A DNA stretch of 64,000 nt from positions 1,798,001 to 1,862,000 of the forward strand of contig NC_009012.1 of the NCBI RefSeq assembly GCF_000015865.1, in the 5' to 3' direction. Every line of letters starts with the position of its first letter. The stretch's first letter is position 1. The notes beneath the pieces are model-generated. The model saw nothing but the letters and a program-made list of their open reading frames with translations, was not told where the DNA came from and did not search any database. Positions 47,401-56,712 of the stretch are shown one piece after another. Position numbers and translations under genes: made by a program. The DNA comes from Acetivibrio thermocellus ATCC 27405 (GTDB lineage: Bacteria; Bacillota; Clostridia; Acetivibrionales; Acetivibrionaceae).

Positions 47401-47977
47401 TTATTCTTCTTTTTCAAAGAAATGCTTGATTTCATTTATCTTTTGGCCGTTTTCATCTATTTCATATATGTATACACCGTCCATAAACCAAAATGCAAAT
47501 ACCATACCTTTACTCTCGGGATTTACACAATAAACTACTTCAGATGTATCTAAATCTTTTAGCTGTGTCATATAATCATCTATTACTACACAATCAACAC
47601 TGTACCCCCTGGTCACGGACATATCGTTATTATCAATATAAGATATTGTCCTATTCATCGCATATATTGAAGTAGCTCCAGTGTAAGGATTTACAATATC
47701 ATCTTCATATATATCACGCAACGTTTTTATAACTCCTGCGTAATTACCCGTTTTCGTAAAATTCCTTAAATCAGCAGCCTTTATAGCATATTCCAAAAAT
47801 TTCTCGGCATTAGTCTTTTCTTTTTTATTTTCTGCCCCTTGTATATTCTGCGACGAATTTGACACACCGGAAGGCTGACTGCTTCCGTTTCCATTATCGC
47901 CGCAACCTGCCAACAAAAACACTCCACAAATTATTATTGTTTATTAAAATCAGCTTTATTTTAACCATTTTTAACAT
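47401..47977 (-). pseudogene. Lipoprotein gene with a frameshift inside the signal peptide
   Basis: The mature part (from the lipobox LLAGC, stop at 47401) is a ~170-residue cell-surface lipoprotein with a Ser/Asn/Gln-rich linker and an unclassified C-terminal domain. The only in-frame start is GTG 47922, directly at the lipobox, which leaves no n-region. Upstream, ATG 47977 after AAAGGAGGG reads MLKMVKIKLILI in another frame. Removing one base at the run 47940-47942 joins it to TIIICGVFLLAGC, a perfect lipoprotein signal. So the gene carries a +1 shift in its leader, or the sequence has an error. Confidence 0.7.
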
Positions 47978-48126
47978 CTCCCTCCTTTATAACATAATAA
48001 ATAATTATAACAATAAATTGATTATATTTTCAATATTAGTATCTTTTGTATAGAATAGCGTCAAACTTTATTCCTTTTCCGTCACATTTCACACAAAATC
48101 AAAAAATCGTCTTCTTCCCAAAACAG

Positions 48127-48765
48127 TTAAACAAGCCTTGCTCCAAGTTCATATGCTTCTTTCAGTTTCAGCGGAAACACCGCTTCATGATGGGCCTTTT
48201 TCTGCGCCGGGTCAAAAATAGTCCAATTGTATTTGCTATAATCATCCACCTGCAAAGTATTTCCGCAGATCATGATTTTTGTCGGCCCGACAAAACGCTC
48301 CAACATCTGTTTATAGCCTTCTAACATGGATGTATAACCTATCTTGTCATAAATACTTTCATCACAATTACTTGTTGTGATAAGCAGAACCGGAATCATA
48401 TGTTCATTACAATTGGGCCGTTCCTTATTGTAAGTTAAGGACTGAAAAATCAGCCGCTCATAAAGTGCCCTGAATCCTGCCGTCAAATTCCCCAGATAAT
48501 TCGGCGAACCAAGAATAAGTCCGTCAGCTTTACGAATTTTATCCAACACTTCCGACAAACCGTCTTTTGATACGCATCTCCCGAATGTCCTGGGAAGTTT
48601 ACATCCAAAACAGGAAATACACCCTTGAAAAGGCTCCAGCTTGTAAAGATCAATAATATCCACAGTTGCTCCTGCTTCTTTTGCTCCTTTTGCAGCCGCC
48701 TCTACCAGTTGGCTTGTGTTCCAACCACTGCGCGGGCTCGCGTTAACAGCCACAATATATTTCAT
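48127..48765 (-). CDS. Flavodoxin-fold NAD(P)H-dependent oxidoreductase
   Basis: A 212-residue FMN reductase of the iron-sulfur-flavoprotein-like group: phosphate loop AVNASPRSGWNTSQLV, cysteine-rich segment CISCFGCKLPRTFGRC and GLILGSPNYLGNLTAGFRALYERL. The Cys spacing could hold an Fe-S cluster, as in archaeal and clostridial Isf. ATG 48765 follows GGGAGG. Probable redox role; substrate unknown. Confidence 0.85.
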   Translation of the reverse strand: MKYIVAVNASPRSGWNTSQLVEAAAKGAKEAGATVDIIDLYKLEPFQGCISCFGCKLPRTFGRCVSKDGLSEVLDKIRKADGLILGSPNYLGNLTAGFRALYERLIFQSLTYNKERPNCNEHMIPVLLITTSNCDESIYDKIGYTSMLEGYKQMLERFVGPTKIMICGNTLQVDDYSKYNWTIFDPAQKKAHHEAVFPLKLKEAYELGARLV

Positions 48766-49041
48766 ATTTATACCTCCCAACTTAATCTTGCATTTTCAAT
48801 TATATTACGATGGATTTTACTCTGCAAACAGCACAAATAAAACAAACCTTAAAATGAACTGATAAAGCTCAAAAATGGAAAAAGTATTGCGTTGCTCTTG
48901 ATAATTTTTCTGCTAAAATAAAAATTATAAAGGCGGTATAAAGATGTTCACAGTGTGTTATTTTTGTTGACGGTTTTCTTTTTTGTATTTGAAAAATTAA
49001 AAGTAAATGCGGCAAGAAAAGAGAGAGGAGTCAAATTTCTG

Positions 49042-50835
49042 ATGATTATTACACTGGTAAATGACACCTTTAACATAAACAACAACGGGACCACCATTTC
49101 TGCAATGCGTTTTGCCGAGGCACTGTCACAACGCGGCCACCAAATCCGCATAATTACATGCGGTGATCCTTTAAAAAGCGGCAAAGACCCTGATACCGGT
49201 TTCGAAATGTTTTATCTGCCGGAACTCAAAATCCCCATTGCAAGCAGGCTGGCCCACAAGCAGAATACACTGTTTGCAAAGCCGGTTCGCTCCATTTTGA
49301 AAAAAGCAATCTCAGGGTCCGATGTTGTGCATATATATCAACCCTGGCCGCTTGGAAGCGCAGCCCAAAGAGTTGCCAGGCAAATGAACATCCCTGCAAT
49401 CGCAGCTTTTCACATACAACCTGAAAACATTACCTTCAATATAGGTCTTAAGCGGTTTTCTCCGGCTGCCCATTTGACATATTTTTTGTTCTACCTGTTT
49501 TTCTATCGCAGATTTTCACATATCCACTGCCCGTCAAAATTTATTGCCGCGCAGCTCAGGAGCCACGGATACAAAGCACGGTTGCACGTCATCTCAAACG
49601 GCGTCCATCCGGCATTTTGTGCTCCCGCAAAGCCCAGGGAACATACTTTCAAACCAATTAAGATACTTATGATTGGCAGGCTTTCTCCCGAAAAAAGGCA
49701 GGATGTTCTGATTCGTGCCGTCATGAAATCCCGTTATGCCGATCGTATTCAGCTGTATTTTGCCGGAAGCGGCCCCTGGGAGAAGAAACTTCGCCGTCTT
49801 GGAAACAAACTCCCCAATCCTCCTGTGTTTGGGTATTACAATCGTGACGAGCTGATTAAGCTCATACACGAATGCGACTTGTATGTACACGCCTCAGATG
49901 CGGAAATTGAAGGCATCTCATTAATTGAGGCGTTCGCATGCGGGCTGGTTCCGATAATCTCCGACAGCAAACAGAGTGCCGCGGCGCAGTTTGCACTCGG
50001 TCCCCAGAATCTTTTCAAAGCAGGGTCCCCTGAATCATTGGCGGAAAAAATCGATTACTGGCTGGACCATCCGGAACAGCTGAAAGAAGCTGAAAAGAAA
50101 TATGCTCAATTAGGAAAGCAATACGCCCTGGAACACAGTATCAGAAAAATAGAAAAAGTATATTCATCCATGACAAAAAATCATAAAAATGAATACCATC
50201 GCAGTATTTTTTTCAGACTATCCACCCGCTTGTTCCAAATTGTAATAGCCTGTCCCATCCTGCTGCTGTGGACACGTTTTGTTTTAGGTGCCAAAGTCTA
50301 TGGCAGGGAAAATATCCGTGGCCTCAAAAGTGGGGTTACGGTATGCAACCATGTCCACCTGCTGGACAGCGCTTTAATTGGCGTAACGTTTTTCCCACGC
50401 AGGGTTGTTTTTCCCACACTCACCCAGAACGTAAAAACGCTCTGGCCGGGCAAGCTTGTGCGAATACTTGGCGGGTTTGCCATACCTGATAATATTATGG
50501 AGCTCAAAGCCTTTTTTGACGAGATGGAGTTTCTTTTGATGAAAAACTGTATCGTGCATTTTTTTCCCGAAGGGGAATTAAGACCCTATGATACCGGTTT
50601 GCAAAACTTCAAAAAAGGGGCATTTTATCTTGCGGCACAGGCTCAAGTGCCAATTGTCCCTATGTTAATCACCTTTGAACCTCCAAAAGGACTGATAAAA
50701 ATCATACGAAAAAAGCCGGTTATGCGTCTTCATATAGGAAAGCCAATACACCCGATGTCCAAGGATATCGAAATCGACTCAGAACTTAGAATGAAAGCGG
50801 TCTGCAAAAAAATAGAAGCCATTACTTCCGTGTAA
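49042..50835 (+). CDS. Glycosyltransferase (GT4) fused to a PlsC-type acyltransferase
   Basis: A 597-residue bifunctional lipid enzyme. Residues about 1-380 are a GT4 glycosyltransferase of the diacylglycerol-glucosyltransferase type (NDTFNINNNGTTISAMRFAEAL; HVISNGVHP; IGRLSPEKRQDVLI; acceptor/donor motif EIEGISLIEAFACGLVPI). Residues about 400-597 form a membrane-associated lysophosphatidate-type acyltransferase (catalytic CNHVHLLDSA, substrate motif FFPEGELRP, and VPIVPMLI). The fusion suggests that one chain both glycosylates and acylates a lipid, probably a membrane glycolipid. The open frame starts at 48955, but the conserved protein begins at ATG 49042, 11 nt after GAGGAG. The last codons lie in the terminator stem. 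Confidence 0.88.
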   Translation: MIITLVNDTFNINNNGTTISAMRFAEALSQRGHQIRIITCGDPLKSGKDPDTGFEMFYLPELKIPIASRLAHKQNTLFAKPVRSILKKAISGSDVVHIYQPWPLGSAAQRVARQMNIPAIAAFHIQPENITFNIGLKRFSPAAHLTYFLFYLFFYRRFSHIHCPSKFIAAQLRSHGYKARLHVISNGVHPAFCAPAKPREHTFKPIKILMIGRLSPEKRQDVLIRAVMKSRYADRIQLYFAGSGPWEKKLRRLGNKLPNPPVFGYYNRDELIKLIHECDLYVHASDAEIEGISLIEAFACGLVPIISDSKQSAAAQFALGPQNLFKAGSPESLAEKIDYWLDHPEQLKEAEKKYAQLGKQYALEHSIRKIEKVYSSMTKNHKNEYHRSIFFRLSTRLFQIVIACPILLLWTRFVLGAKVYGRENIRGLKSGVTVCNHVHLLDSALIGVTFFPRRVVFPTLTQNVKTLWPGKLVRILGGFAIPDNIMELKAFFDEMEFLLMKNCIVHFFPEGELRPYDTGLQNFKKGAFYLAAQAQVPIVPMLITFEPPKGLIKIIRKKPVMRLHIGKPIHPMSKDIEIDSELRMKAVCKKIEAITSV

Positions 50836-50852
50836 CCACGGAAGTAATGGCT
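50817..50852. terminator. Bidirectional terminator overlapping a stop codon
   Basis: A perfect 16-bp stem (50817-50832 with 50837-50852) has the TAA stop of the upstream gene in its 4-nt loop. It lies between convergent genes and is T-rich on the distal side. Confidence 0.8.
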
Positions 50853-50866
50853 CTTCAATTCCACTT

Positions 50867-51940
50867 TTATTCTACATAACTTATGCTCGTGTCAATACCG
50901 ATTGTATTAGTCGCGCCGTCCCAGGTTACACCAATATCAAAGGTTTTGGCCACGTCTCTCAGCTTGAAATAGTTGTTGCCGTTGATGTTATAAGCCGTCA
51001 GGAATATTTCCCTGCCATCTTTGTAAATCTTTGAAGTGGTCGGAATTGCAACTTTGGCTTTACCATCACCCTTGGCCAGCTCGCCGCCTGATGGAGTGTA
51101 AGGTTTGTTTGAGATTAGGTTGATTGCATTGTTTGCCGCATCCCAGGTAACTTCAAAATTCTTCTCTGTATTGTTAACAGCCTGTGCCAAATCTCTCAGC
51201 TTGAAATAGTTGTAGCCGTTGATGTTGTAAGCTTCGAATTCAACAATTTTGCCGTTTACCAATACCTTTGAAGTTGTCGGGTTTACGGTTATCTTGGTTA
51301 ATTCCACAGGAACCGGAGTTTCAGACGGAGTATCACCTATATGTAAGCAAAAAATACCCGGGAAGGAAGAAGAAACAAGTCCATCATCTACAAAAATAAA
51401 AAAGTATTTGCCCGGTTCGCTCAAAGTAGCAGAAGTACCATCAGCAAGCAGCCAATCTTCCGGGGGCTCGGTATAAGTCTGTTTATTTTCAAAATCATAA
51501 ACATATTCTTCAAAGGAGTAGAATTTAGGTTCATAGGTTGCCGGAATATCTCCCTTATAGCAAAAATAGAAGGTACTCAATGCAGTTTTGGCAGTAACAA
51601 CTACAGGTGCAGTATCTGCATAGTATGTAGGAACACCGCCATTATTGTTGTAATATTCCAAAATATCTCTAACAGTTATCTCCTCATCTTCATCATAATC
51701 ATAAGCCACTACCATGTTAAGAGTCTCAGTAGGATCATCAAAATACACTTCTGCTTCCGTTTCGCTTAATATTACATTTTTCTTTGAAGAGATGTTTGTC
51801 AGCTCAACTACAATGCTTCCTTTAGTAGCTACATTACTATAGCCTCCATAAAATGTTTCAGTTGTGGCTGCAAAGGATGTTGTAGCAAGTACAAATAAAA
51901 CTACCATGGCTATTACAGCTGATGAAAAACGTTTACTCAA
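50867..51940 (-). CDS. Secreted protein with copper-amine-oxidase N-terminal (stalk) repeats
   Basis: A 357-residue secreted protein. The signal peptide is residues 1-24 (FSSAVIAMVVLFVLATTSFA). A ~200-residue N-terminal domain of unknown type follows, then two copies of the copper-amine-oxidase-N stalk domain (about 215-285 and 290-357; each with NINGYNYFKLRDLA/NINGNNYFKLRDVA and VTWD). In thermophilic clostridia this domain is common on surface proteins and has no oxidase activity. The start is TTG 51940, with AGGAGAGG before it. Likely cell-surface or wall role. Confidence 0.85.
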   Translation of the reverse strand: MSKRFSSAVIAMVVLFVLATTSFAATTETFYGGYSNVATKGSIVVELTNISSKKNVILSETEAEVYFDDPTETLNMVVAYDYDEDEEITVRDILEYYNNNGGVPTYYADTAPVVVTAKTALSTFYFCYKGDIPATYEPKFYSFEEYVYDFENKQTYTEPPEDWLLADGTSATLSEPGKYFFIFVDDGLVSSSFPGIFCLHIGDTPSETPVPVELTKITVNPTTSKVLVNGKIVEFEAYNINGYNYFKLRDLAQAVNNTEKNFEVTWDAANNAINLISNKPYTPSGGELAKGDGKAKVAIPTTSKIYKDGREIFLTAYNINGNNYFKLRDVAKTFDIGVTWDGATNTIGIDTSISYVE

Positions 51941-52183
51941 TTTAATCCTCTCCTTTTATTGGTATTTCTATTAGCAAAATTATGCATGCTTTAATATGTA
52001 TCGGCATATATCGATTTTATCTATATAATAAAATGTAAATTTTTTATGTAGCCCAAAAGCAAAAAACACTGGAGCTTTTTTAACAGTTACAACTTTACAT
52101 ACCGTCTCATATAACGATTTAAGCCGGACGTTTTGAGTGAAAAAAGAACATATCATCCAAAAAATCAGGCTTGATTCGGTAAT

Positions 52184-54052
52184 TCAAGCCTGATTTCTTA
52201 CAACATTAACATATTTTCTTCCGGTAAAGACATAGAATATCGCATATACAATTATAAATACGCCAATACTTATAATTGTCGGCACTGTCAAACTATAACT
52301 CATAAGGTCACTTAATACTGAAATGGCAACTGTGCTGTGGATTATCCCCACTATCAGCGGCAACAGGAAAAACACACCCACCTGTTTTGATACGGACTTT
52401 TTGATTTCAACATCCGTTGTCCCCAGTTTCTTAAGTATTTCGTATTTATCTTTATCTCTGAAAGATTCGCTCAAAATCTTAAAGTATATTATGCTGCCTG
52501 TGGCAAATACAAACACTAGAAACAGGAAAGCTCCAAGAAAATATACTATTCCAATTAAGTCGTACATTGCAGCGCCAGCTATAAAATAGGTGAATAGTCT
52601 TGAATTCTCCGGCAGTATTTGAGCCAGCTGTAAAGTCAAATCCTTTGTGTCTTCCGGATTGTCAAGTATAATTCCATTAAACTGTTTCTCTTCAAATTCA
52701 GACTTTAATGTTTCATATTCTTCCTCGCCGACAACAACACAAGGAAAAGGCAATCCGCTTCCAAACAAAGGAATCTTTGTCTGAGCTTTTATTCTGTAGA
52801 CCCTGTCACCTATTTTTATATCATTTTTTTCCAACAGGCTCATAAAGACTCCGGGTCTCTCTACATATACCGCTTCTTCCTTCAGCTGTCCAATTTTAGA
52901 TAAAATTTTATCCCGCCCTTTAACATTAAGATCCGTCAGTATCCTTTGAAAAGTGGACAGTTTCACCACTACAACCTGTGAATCAGGGACAAACAAAAAG
53001 TTGGCCTTTTCTTTCAGCTTAACGTTATGATTCGATTTTCCTATTATTTCATCCACTCTTTCTATTTCTTCCTGTTTTTCGGAAATATAGGTAACAGTAT
53101 ATGGTACCTCAATCTTATGGTTCTCATTTACAAAATACTTAAGAGAGCTAACCGTACCAAAGGATGTTATACACACAGTTATCGATACCGCTACTGCTGC
53201 AAGGGCCCTATAGTTGCCCTTTATCCTAAAGGCTATATTTGAAAAGCTTATAATATTTGTGCCTTTATACAAAAACTTTTTTCTGCTTATGAAGTACCTG
53301 ATAATCATTGATAAAAGAGAACCAAACAGCCAGTAAGTGCCTATAACGACCAGAATCACTGTCCATAAGAGGGCTTTTCCAAACCCGAACTTGCCATAAT
53401 TTACCGCAATATAATATGCAGCACCTATAACCATTAATGAGGCAATGCCTTTTAAATAATTAATTTTAGGAAGCTCCTCCGATTTTTTCAACGTATTTAT
53501 CAAATCAATCAAATTTGTCCTGACAACATCTATATATCCTTTCAGGAATGTAATAAATAAAATGACCAAATATGCAACTACAGTCTCTACAATAGCCTTT
53601 ACTGATATGAAGAAATTAATTCTCATATTCAGTAAAGCTACCTTTGCAAGCAACATCAGAAACAATTTGCTGAACAGAATTCCAAGCGACAGGCCGATTA
53701 CCAAAGACATTATCCCCATCAACAATCCTTCCGATGCAAACATAAAGGCAATTTTATAGTTATCAATTCCCATGAAAGCATATACTGCTATTTCCTTTTT
53801 CCTTTGGTTCAGAAAGAAGTTGCCGGAATACATAATGAAAAATATCAGAAACAATATCATAAGCAGGGAGGCAACCACTGATGAACTCTGTACATATACA
53901 GTTAAATCTCTTGCCTCCCGGAATTGAGGGTTGAATCTCATAGATGCAAAATTATAATAGGTGGCTACTGATAAAATCATTGCCATAAGATACATTCCAT
54001 AAGCTTTTATATTTCTTCTAAAACTCATAACAGCCAATTTAAATGAGTTCAC
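52184..54052 (-). CDS. BceB-type ABC transporter permease
   Basis: A 622-residue permease with ten membrane helices in the BceB plan: four helices, further pairs, and one ~200-residue extracellular domain (about 300-500) between helices seven and eight. FtsX-like motifs close both halves. Such permeases bind antimicrobial peptides or their lipid targets and pass the signal to a partner kinase. The start is GTG 54052 after GGGAGG, overlapping the ATPase gene by 14 bp; the longer frame to 54148 is not needed. Confidence 0.9.
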   Translation of the reverse strand: MNSFKLAVMSFRRNIKAYGMYLMAMILSVATYYNFASMRFNPQFREARDLTVYVQSSSVVASLLMILFLIFFIMYSGNFFLNQRKKEIAVYAFMGIDNYKIAFMFASEGLLMGIMSLVIGLSLGILFSKLFLMLLAKVALLNMRINFFISVKAIVETVVAYLVILFITFLKGYIDVVRTNLIDLINTLKKSEELPKINYLKGIASLMVIGAAYYIAVNYGKFGFGKALLWTVILVVIGTYWLFGSLLSMIIRYFISRKKFLYKGTNIISFSNIAFRIKGNYRALAAVAVSITVCITSFGTVSSLKYFVNENHKIEVPYTVTYISEKQEEIERVDEIIGKSNHNVKLKEKANFLFVPDSQVVVVKLSTFQRILTDLNVKGRDKILSKIGQLKEEAVYVERPGVFMSLLEKNDIKIGDRVYRIKAQTKIPLFGSGLPFPCVVVGEEEYETLKSEFEEKQFNGIILDNPEDTKDLTLQLAQILPENSRLFTYFIAGAAMYDLIGIVYFLGAFLFLVFVFATGSIIYFKILSESFRDKDKYEILKKLGTTDVEIKKSVSKQVGVFFLLPLIVGIIHSTVAISVLSDLMSYSLTVPTIISIGVFIIVYAIFYVFTGRKYVNVVRNQA

Positions 54053-54803
54053 CCACGCCACCTCCCATAGTTCCGACAAAGTCGATAATTCTTTTAAAGA
54101 ACTCTTTTCTGGTCGAGTCTTTATCCAATCTTGCATGAATTTTTCCATCCTTCAGGTATAAAATTCTTTTGCAGTAACTGGCTGCAAAAGCATCATGGGT
54201 AACCATTATTATAGTTGCATTCAATTCCTCATTCATCCTCAAAAGGCATTGCAATAATTCCTGCGAAGATTTGGAATCCAACGCTCCTGTAGGTTCATCA
54301 GCAAAAACTATGGACGGCGATGTGATAAGTGCTCTGGCTGCGGCCGCTCTTTGCTTTTGCCCCCCTGACAGCTGATAAGGGTATTTCTTAAGATGTTCCT
54401 TTAATCCAAAGAACTCACTTAACTTTTCCACCTTTTCTTTTATTTCCTTTACATTTACATTTGAAAGTGCGAGGGGCAACGCTATGTTATCTTCAACCGA
54501 CATATTGTCCAAAAGATTGAAGTCCTGAAACAAAAATCCGATCTTGTTTCTTCTGAACAATGAAAGTTCCCTGTTTTTCATAGTTAAAACATCCCTGCCA
54601 TCATAAAAAATATTGCCTGATGTAGGTCTGTCGATTGTAGACAGGATATTTAGCAAGGTGGTTTTGCCTGCTCCTGACGGACCCATTATTCCCAGGAATT
54701 CCCCTTTGTATACTTTTAAGTCAATACCGTCCAAAGCCGTAAAAGCCATTCCCTTTGAACCATATTCCTTCCTCAGGTTCTTTGCTTCAAGTACTGCTTC
54801 CAT
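54039..54803 (-). CDS. BceA-type ABC transporter ATPase
   Basis: A 254-residue ATPase of the LolD/MacB/BceA group: Walker A GPSGAGKTTLLNIL, signature LSGGQKQRAAAARAL, Walker B IVFADEPTGALDSKS, switch VTHD. It drives the adjacent permease in detoxification of membrane-active peptides. ATG 54803 follows GGAGGAG. Its transcript probably starts downstream of the histidine-kinase gene, where a BceR-like operator (54931-54944) and a hairpin (54828-54857) lie. Confidence 0.92.
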   Translation of the reverse strand: MEAVLEAKNLRKEYGSKGMAFTALDGIDLKVYKGEFLGIMGPSGAGKTTLLNILSTIDRPTSGNIFYDGRDVLTMKNRELSLFRRNKIGFLFQDFNLLDNMSVEDNIALPLALSNVNVKEIKEKVEKLSEFFGLKEHLKKYPYQLSGGQKQRAAAARALITSPSIVFADEPTGALDSKSSQELLQCLLRMNEELNATIIMVTHDAFAASYCKRILYLKDGKIHARLDKDSTRKEFFKRIIDFVGTMGGGVGELI

Positions 54804-54827
54804 ACTATCTCCTCCGGATTCATAATA

Positions 54828-54857
54828 AAATTCTCTCCTAAATAAAAGAGAGAATTT
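54828..54857 (-). terminator. Hairpin in the leader of the ABC genes
   Basis: A perfect 10-bp stem (54828-54837 with 54848-54857) about 25 bp before the ATPase ATG. The T-run is short, so it may be a weak attenuator between kinase and transporter genes. Confidence 0.5.
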
Positions 54858-54930
54858 ATTCTTCTACTTATATTCTAATTGCTGCAAAAGCTTCATTCCA
54901 TCACTTATGGTGACAATAGAGTTTTTAATG

Positions 54931-54944
54931 TTACATTTTTGTCA
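54931..54944 (-). promoter_or_regulatory. BceR-like operator
   Basis: On the minus strand TGACA-AAAA-TGTAA matches exactly the TNACA-N4-TGTAA consensus known for BceR-type response regulators. It overlaps the last codons of the kinase gene, about 130 bp before the ATPase ATG, where the transporter promoter is expected. Confidence 0.7.
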
Positions 54945-55962
54945 CCTTTAAATAATCCGACAGCTTGTAAAATATTATTTTGAATTCAGTGTATTTCGAT
55001 ACCTCAGAGGATACTTCAATATTGAAGTTCAATTGGTCCGCCACTTTTTTGCAGATATAAAGTCCCATGCCCGTGGACTTTGTAGTCTTTCTGCCGTTTT
55101 CTCCTGTAAATCCCCTGTCAAAAATCCTGTCTATATCCTTTTCAGGTATTCCCATTCCATTGTCCCATATAGTCAGTATTACGCTTTCATCATTCTCCTC
55201 GCCCTGTATTTTTATTTTTCCATGGACATCTACGTATTTACAGGCATTGTTGACTATCTGTTCTATCACATAATAGGCCCATTTTTTGTCGGTAAATATG
55301 TTGAAATCCAGATTACCCATTTCCAGTTCTATTTTTTTCGATATAAACAAATTCATATTGTTCTTTACCACATTTTTAACCAGACTGCTTAAATTGACTT
55401 CTTCCACTATAAAATCCTGACTGTAGCTGGAGGCTCTGCTCATATGGAGCACTTGATTGACAAGGAAGTTCATCCTTTCCGTTTCCTGTATCAGCTCCTT
55501 TGACAGGTCATATTGCCCTTCATCTTCCAATTTGTCAGCTATAAGTTCACAGACTGACAGGGGTATTTTGATTTCATGAACCCATTTTGTTATATAATCA
55601 TTTATCTCTTCCAAATTCTTTTTAAGTTTCTCTGTCTCCTCCAGCTTTTCTTTATTCTTTAACTCAATAATATCCCTTATTAATATTTCTTCCAGCCTGT
55701 TTCCCCGTGGTATAAAACTGTCTATATTTTCCCCTGCATCCAAAGCCCTTTTCAAATCCTTGTATGAATTTCTCCATTTGGTATAATCTATGGCCAAAAA
55801 GATTAGGAAGACGAAGAAAAAGAGGATATTTAAATAGAAAATATCCAATAATGATTTTTTTAAATCCACACTGCTGATTAATACCAAATCCGTTATTAAA
55901 ATAATCAGTAAGAAAAATACAATTTGTCTGTATGAGTCCTTTAAATACTTAAATACATTCAT
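54931..55962 (-). CDS. BceS-type intramembrane-sensing histidine kinase
   Basis: A 343-residue kinase with only two membrane helices (about 13-33 and 40-60) and almost no extracellular loop, the hallmark of intramembrane sensors that rely on a BceB permease. The H-box is WVHEIKIPLSV with the phospho-acceptor His, followed by N-box NNACKY, G1 DNGMGI and G2 GMGLYICKK. ATG 55962 overlaps the response-regulator stop (ATGA). Confidence 0.92.
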   Translation of the reverse strand: MNVFKYLKDSYRQIVFFLLIILITDLVLISSVDLKKSLLDIFYLNILFFFVFLIFLAIDYTKWRNSYKDLKRALDAGENIDSFIPRGNRLEEILIRDIIELKNKEKLEETEKLKKNLEEINDYITKWVHEIKIPLSVCELIADKLEDEGQYDLSKELIQETERMNFLVNQVLHMSRASSYSQDFIVEEVNLSSLVKNVVKNNMNLFISKKIELEMGNLDFNIFTDKKWAYYVIEQIVNNACKYVDVHGKIKIQGEENDESVILTIWDNGMGIPEKDIDRIFDRGFTGENGRKTTKSTGMGLYICKKVADQLNFNIEVSSEVSKYTEFKIIFYKLSDYLKVTKM

Positions 55963-56633
55963 GGTATCATATACCCCTGTGATTTTTTAGTTACTATTAA
56001 ATCTTTTAAGCCAATGTCCTCCAATTTGCTTCTAAGCCTGTTTACATTTACCGTTAAAGTATTTTCGCTGATGAAATACTCGCTTTCCCAAAGAACTCTC
56101 ATAATCTTGTCCCTGGATACTATTTTCCCTTTGTTTCTCATAAGGAGCTGAAGTATTTTGAATTCATTTTTGGTAAGCTCTATATTTTTCCCATTATAGG
56201 TAAGGGTTCCGTCATTAGTATTAAGAATTGCTCCATTGCATTCAATTATCTGCCCGTCAAACTGTCCGTAAGAATAGGCTCTCCTGATAAGTGCCTGCAT
56301 TTTTGCCAGTAAAACATCCATTGAAAAAGGCTTGGTTACATAATCATCCCCGCCCATGTTAACCGCCATTACGATATCCATATTGCTATCCCTTGAGGAA
56401 AGAAATATAACCGGAACGTTGGATATATCCCTAATCTTTTTGCACCAGTAAAATCCGTCAAAATATGGCAGGTTTATATCCATTATGACCAGATGGGGAT
56501 TGTGTTTTGCAAATTCTTTTAATATGTCCTCAAAATTTTGAACGGCAATGCCTTCAAAGTTCCATTTGGAAATGCCCTCTTTTATGTTATTGCAGAGGGC
56601 TTTGTCGTCTTCCACGATGAGTATCTTGTACAT
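55959..56633 (-). CDS. BceR-type response regulator (OmpR family)
   Basis: A 224-residue response regulator: receiver domain with acidic pair EDD, phospho-acceptor Asp in VIMDINLPY, Thr/Ser and Lys switch residues (FLSS; TKPFS), and a C-terminal winged helix (LTKNEFKILQLLMRNKGKIVSRDKI). It should bind the TNACA-N4-TGTAA site upstream of the ABC genes when peptides stress the envelope. First gene of the module; the ISL3-type element is inserted about 80 bp upstream, so the native promoter region is short. Confidence 0.93.
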   Translation of the reverse strand: MYKILIVEDDKALCNNIKEGISKWNFEGIAVQNFEDILKEFAKHNPHLVIMDINLPYFDGFYWCKKIRDISNVPVIFLSSRDSNMDIVMAVNMGGDDYVTKPFSMDVLLAKMQALIRRAYSYGQFDGQIIECNGAILNTNDGTLTYNGKNIELTKNEFKILQLLMRNKGKIVSRDKIMRVLWESEYFISENTLTVNVNRLRSKLEDIGLKDLIVTKKSQGYMIP

Positions 56634-56712
56634 TTAACCACCTCAAATTTTGATTGCGCCAACTGAATCGGCAAACGTTTTAAGCCTTATTGTTAATGCT
56701 ACTCTAAAATTA

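Noticed and set aside
54052-54148. N-terminal extension of the Bce-type permease to 54148
   Set aside because: The extra residues overlap the ATPase gene, lack family similarity, and GTG 54052 has a well placed GGGAGG.
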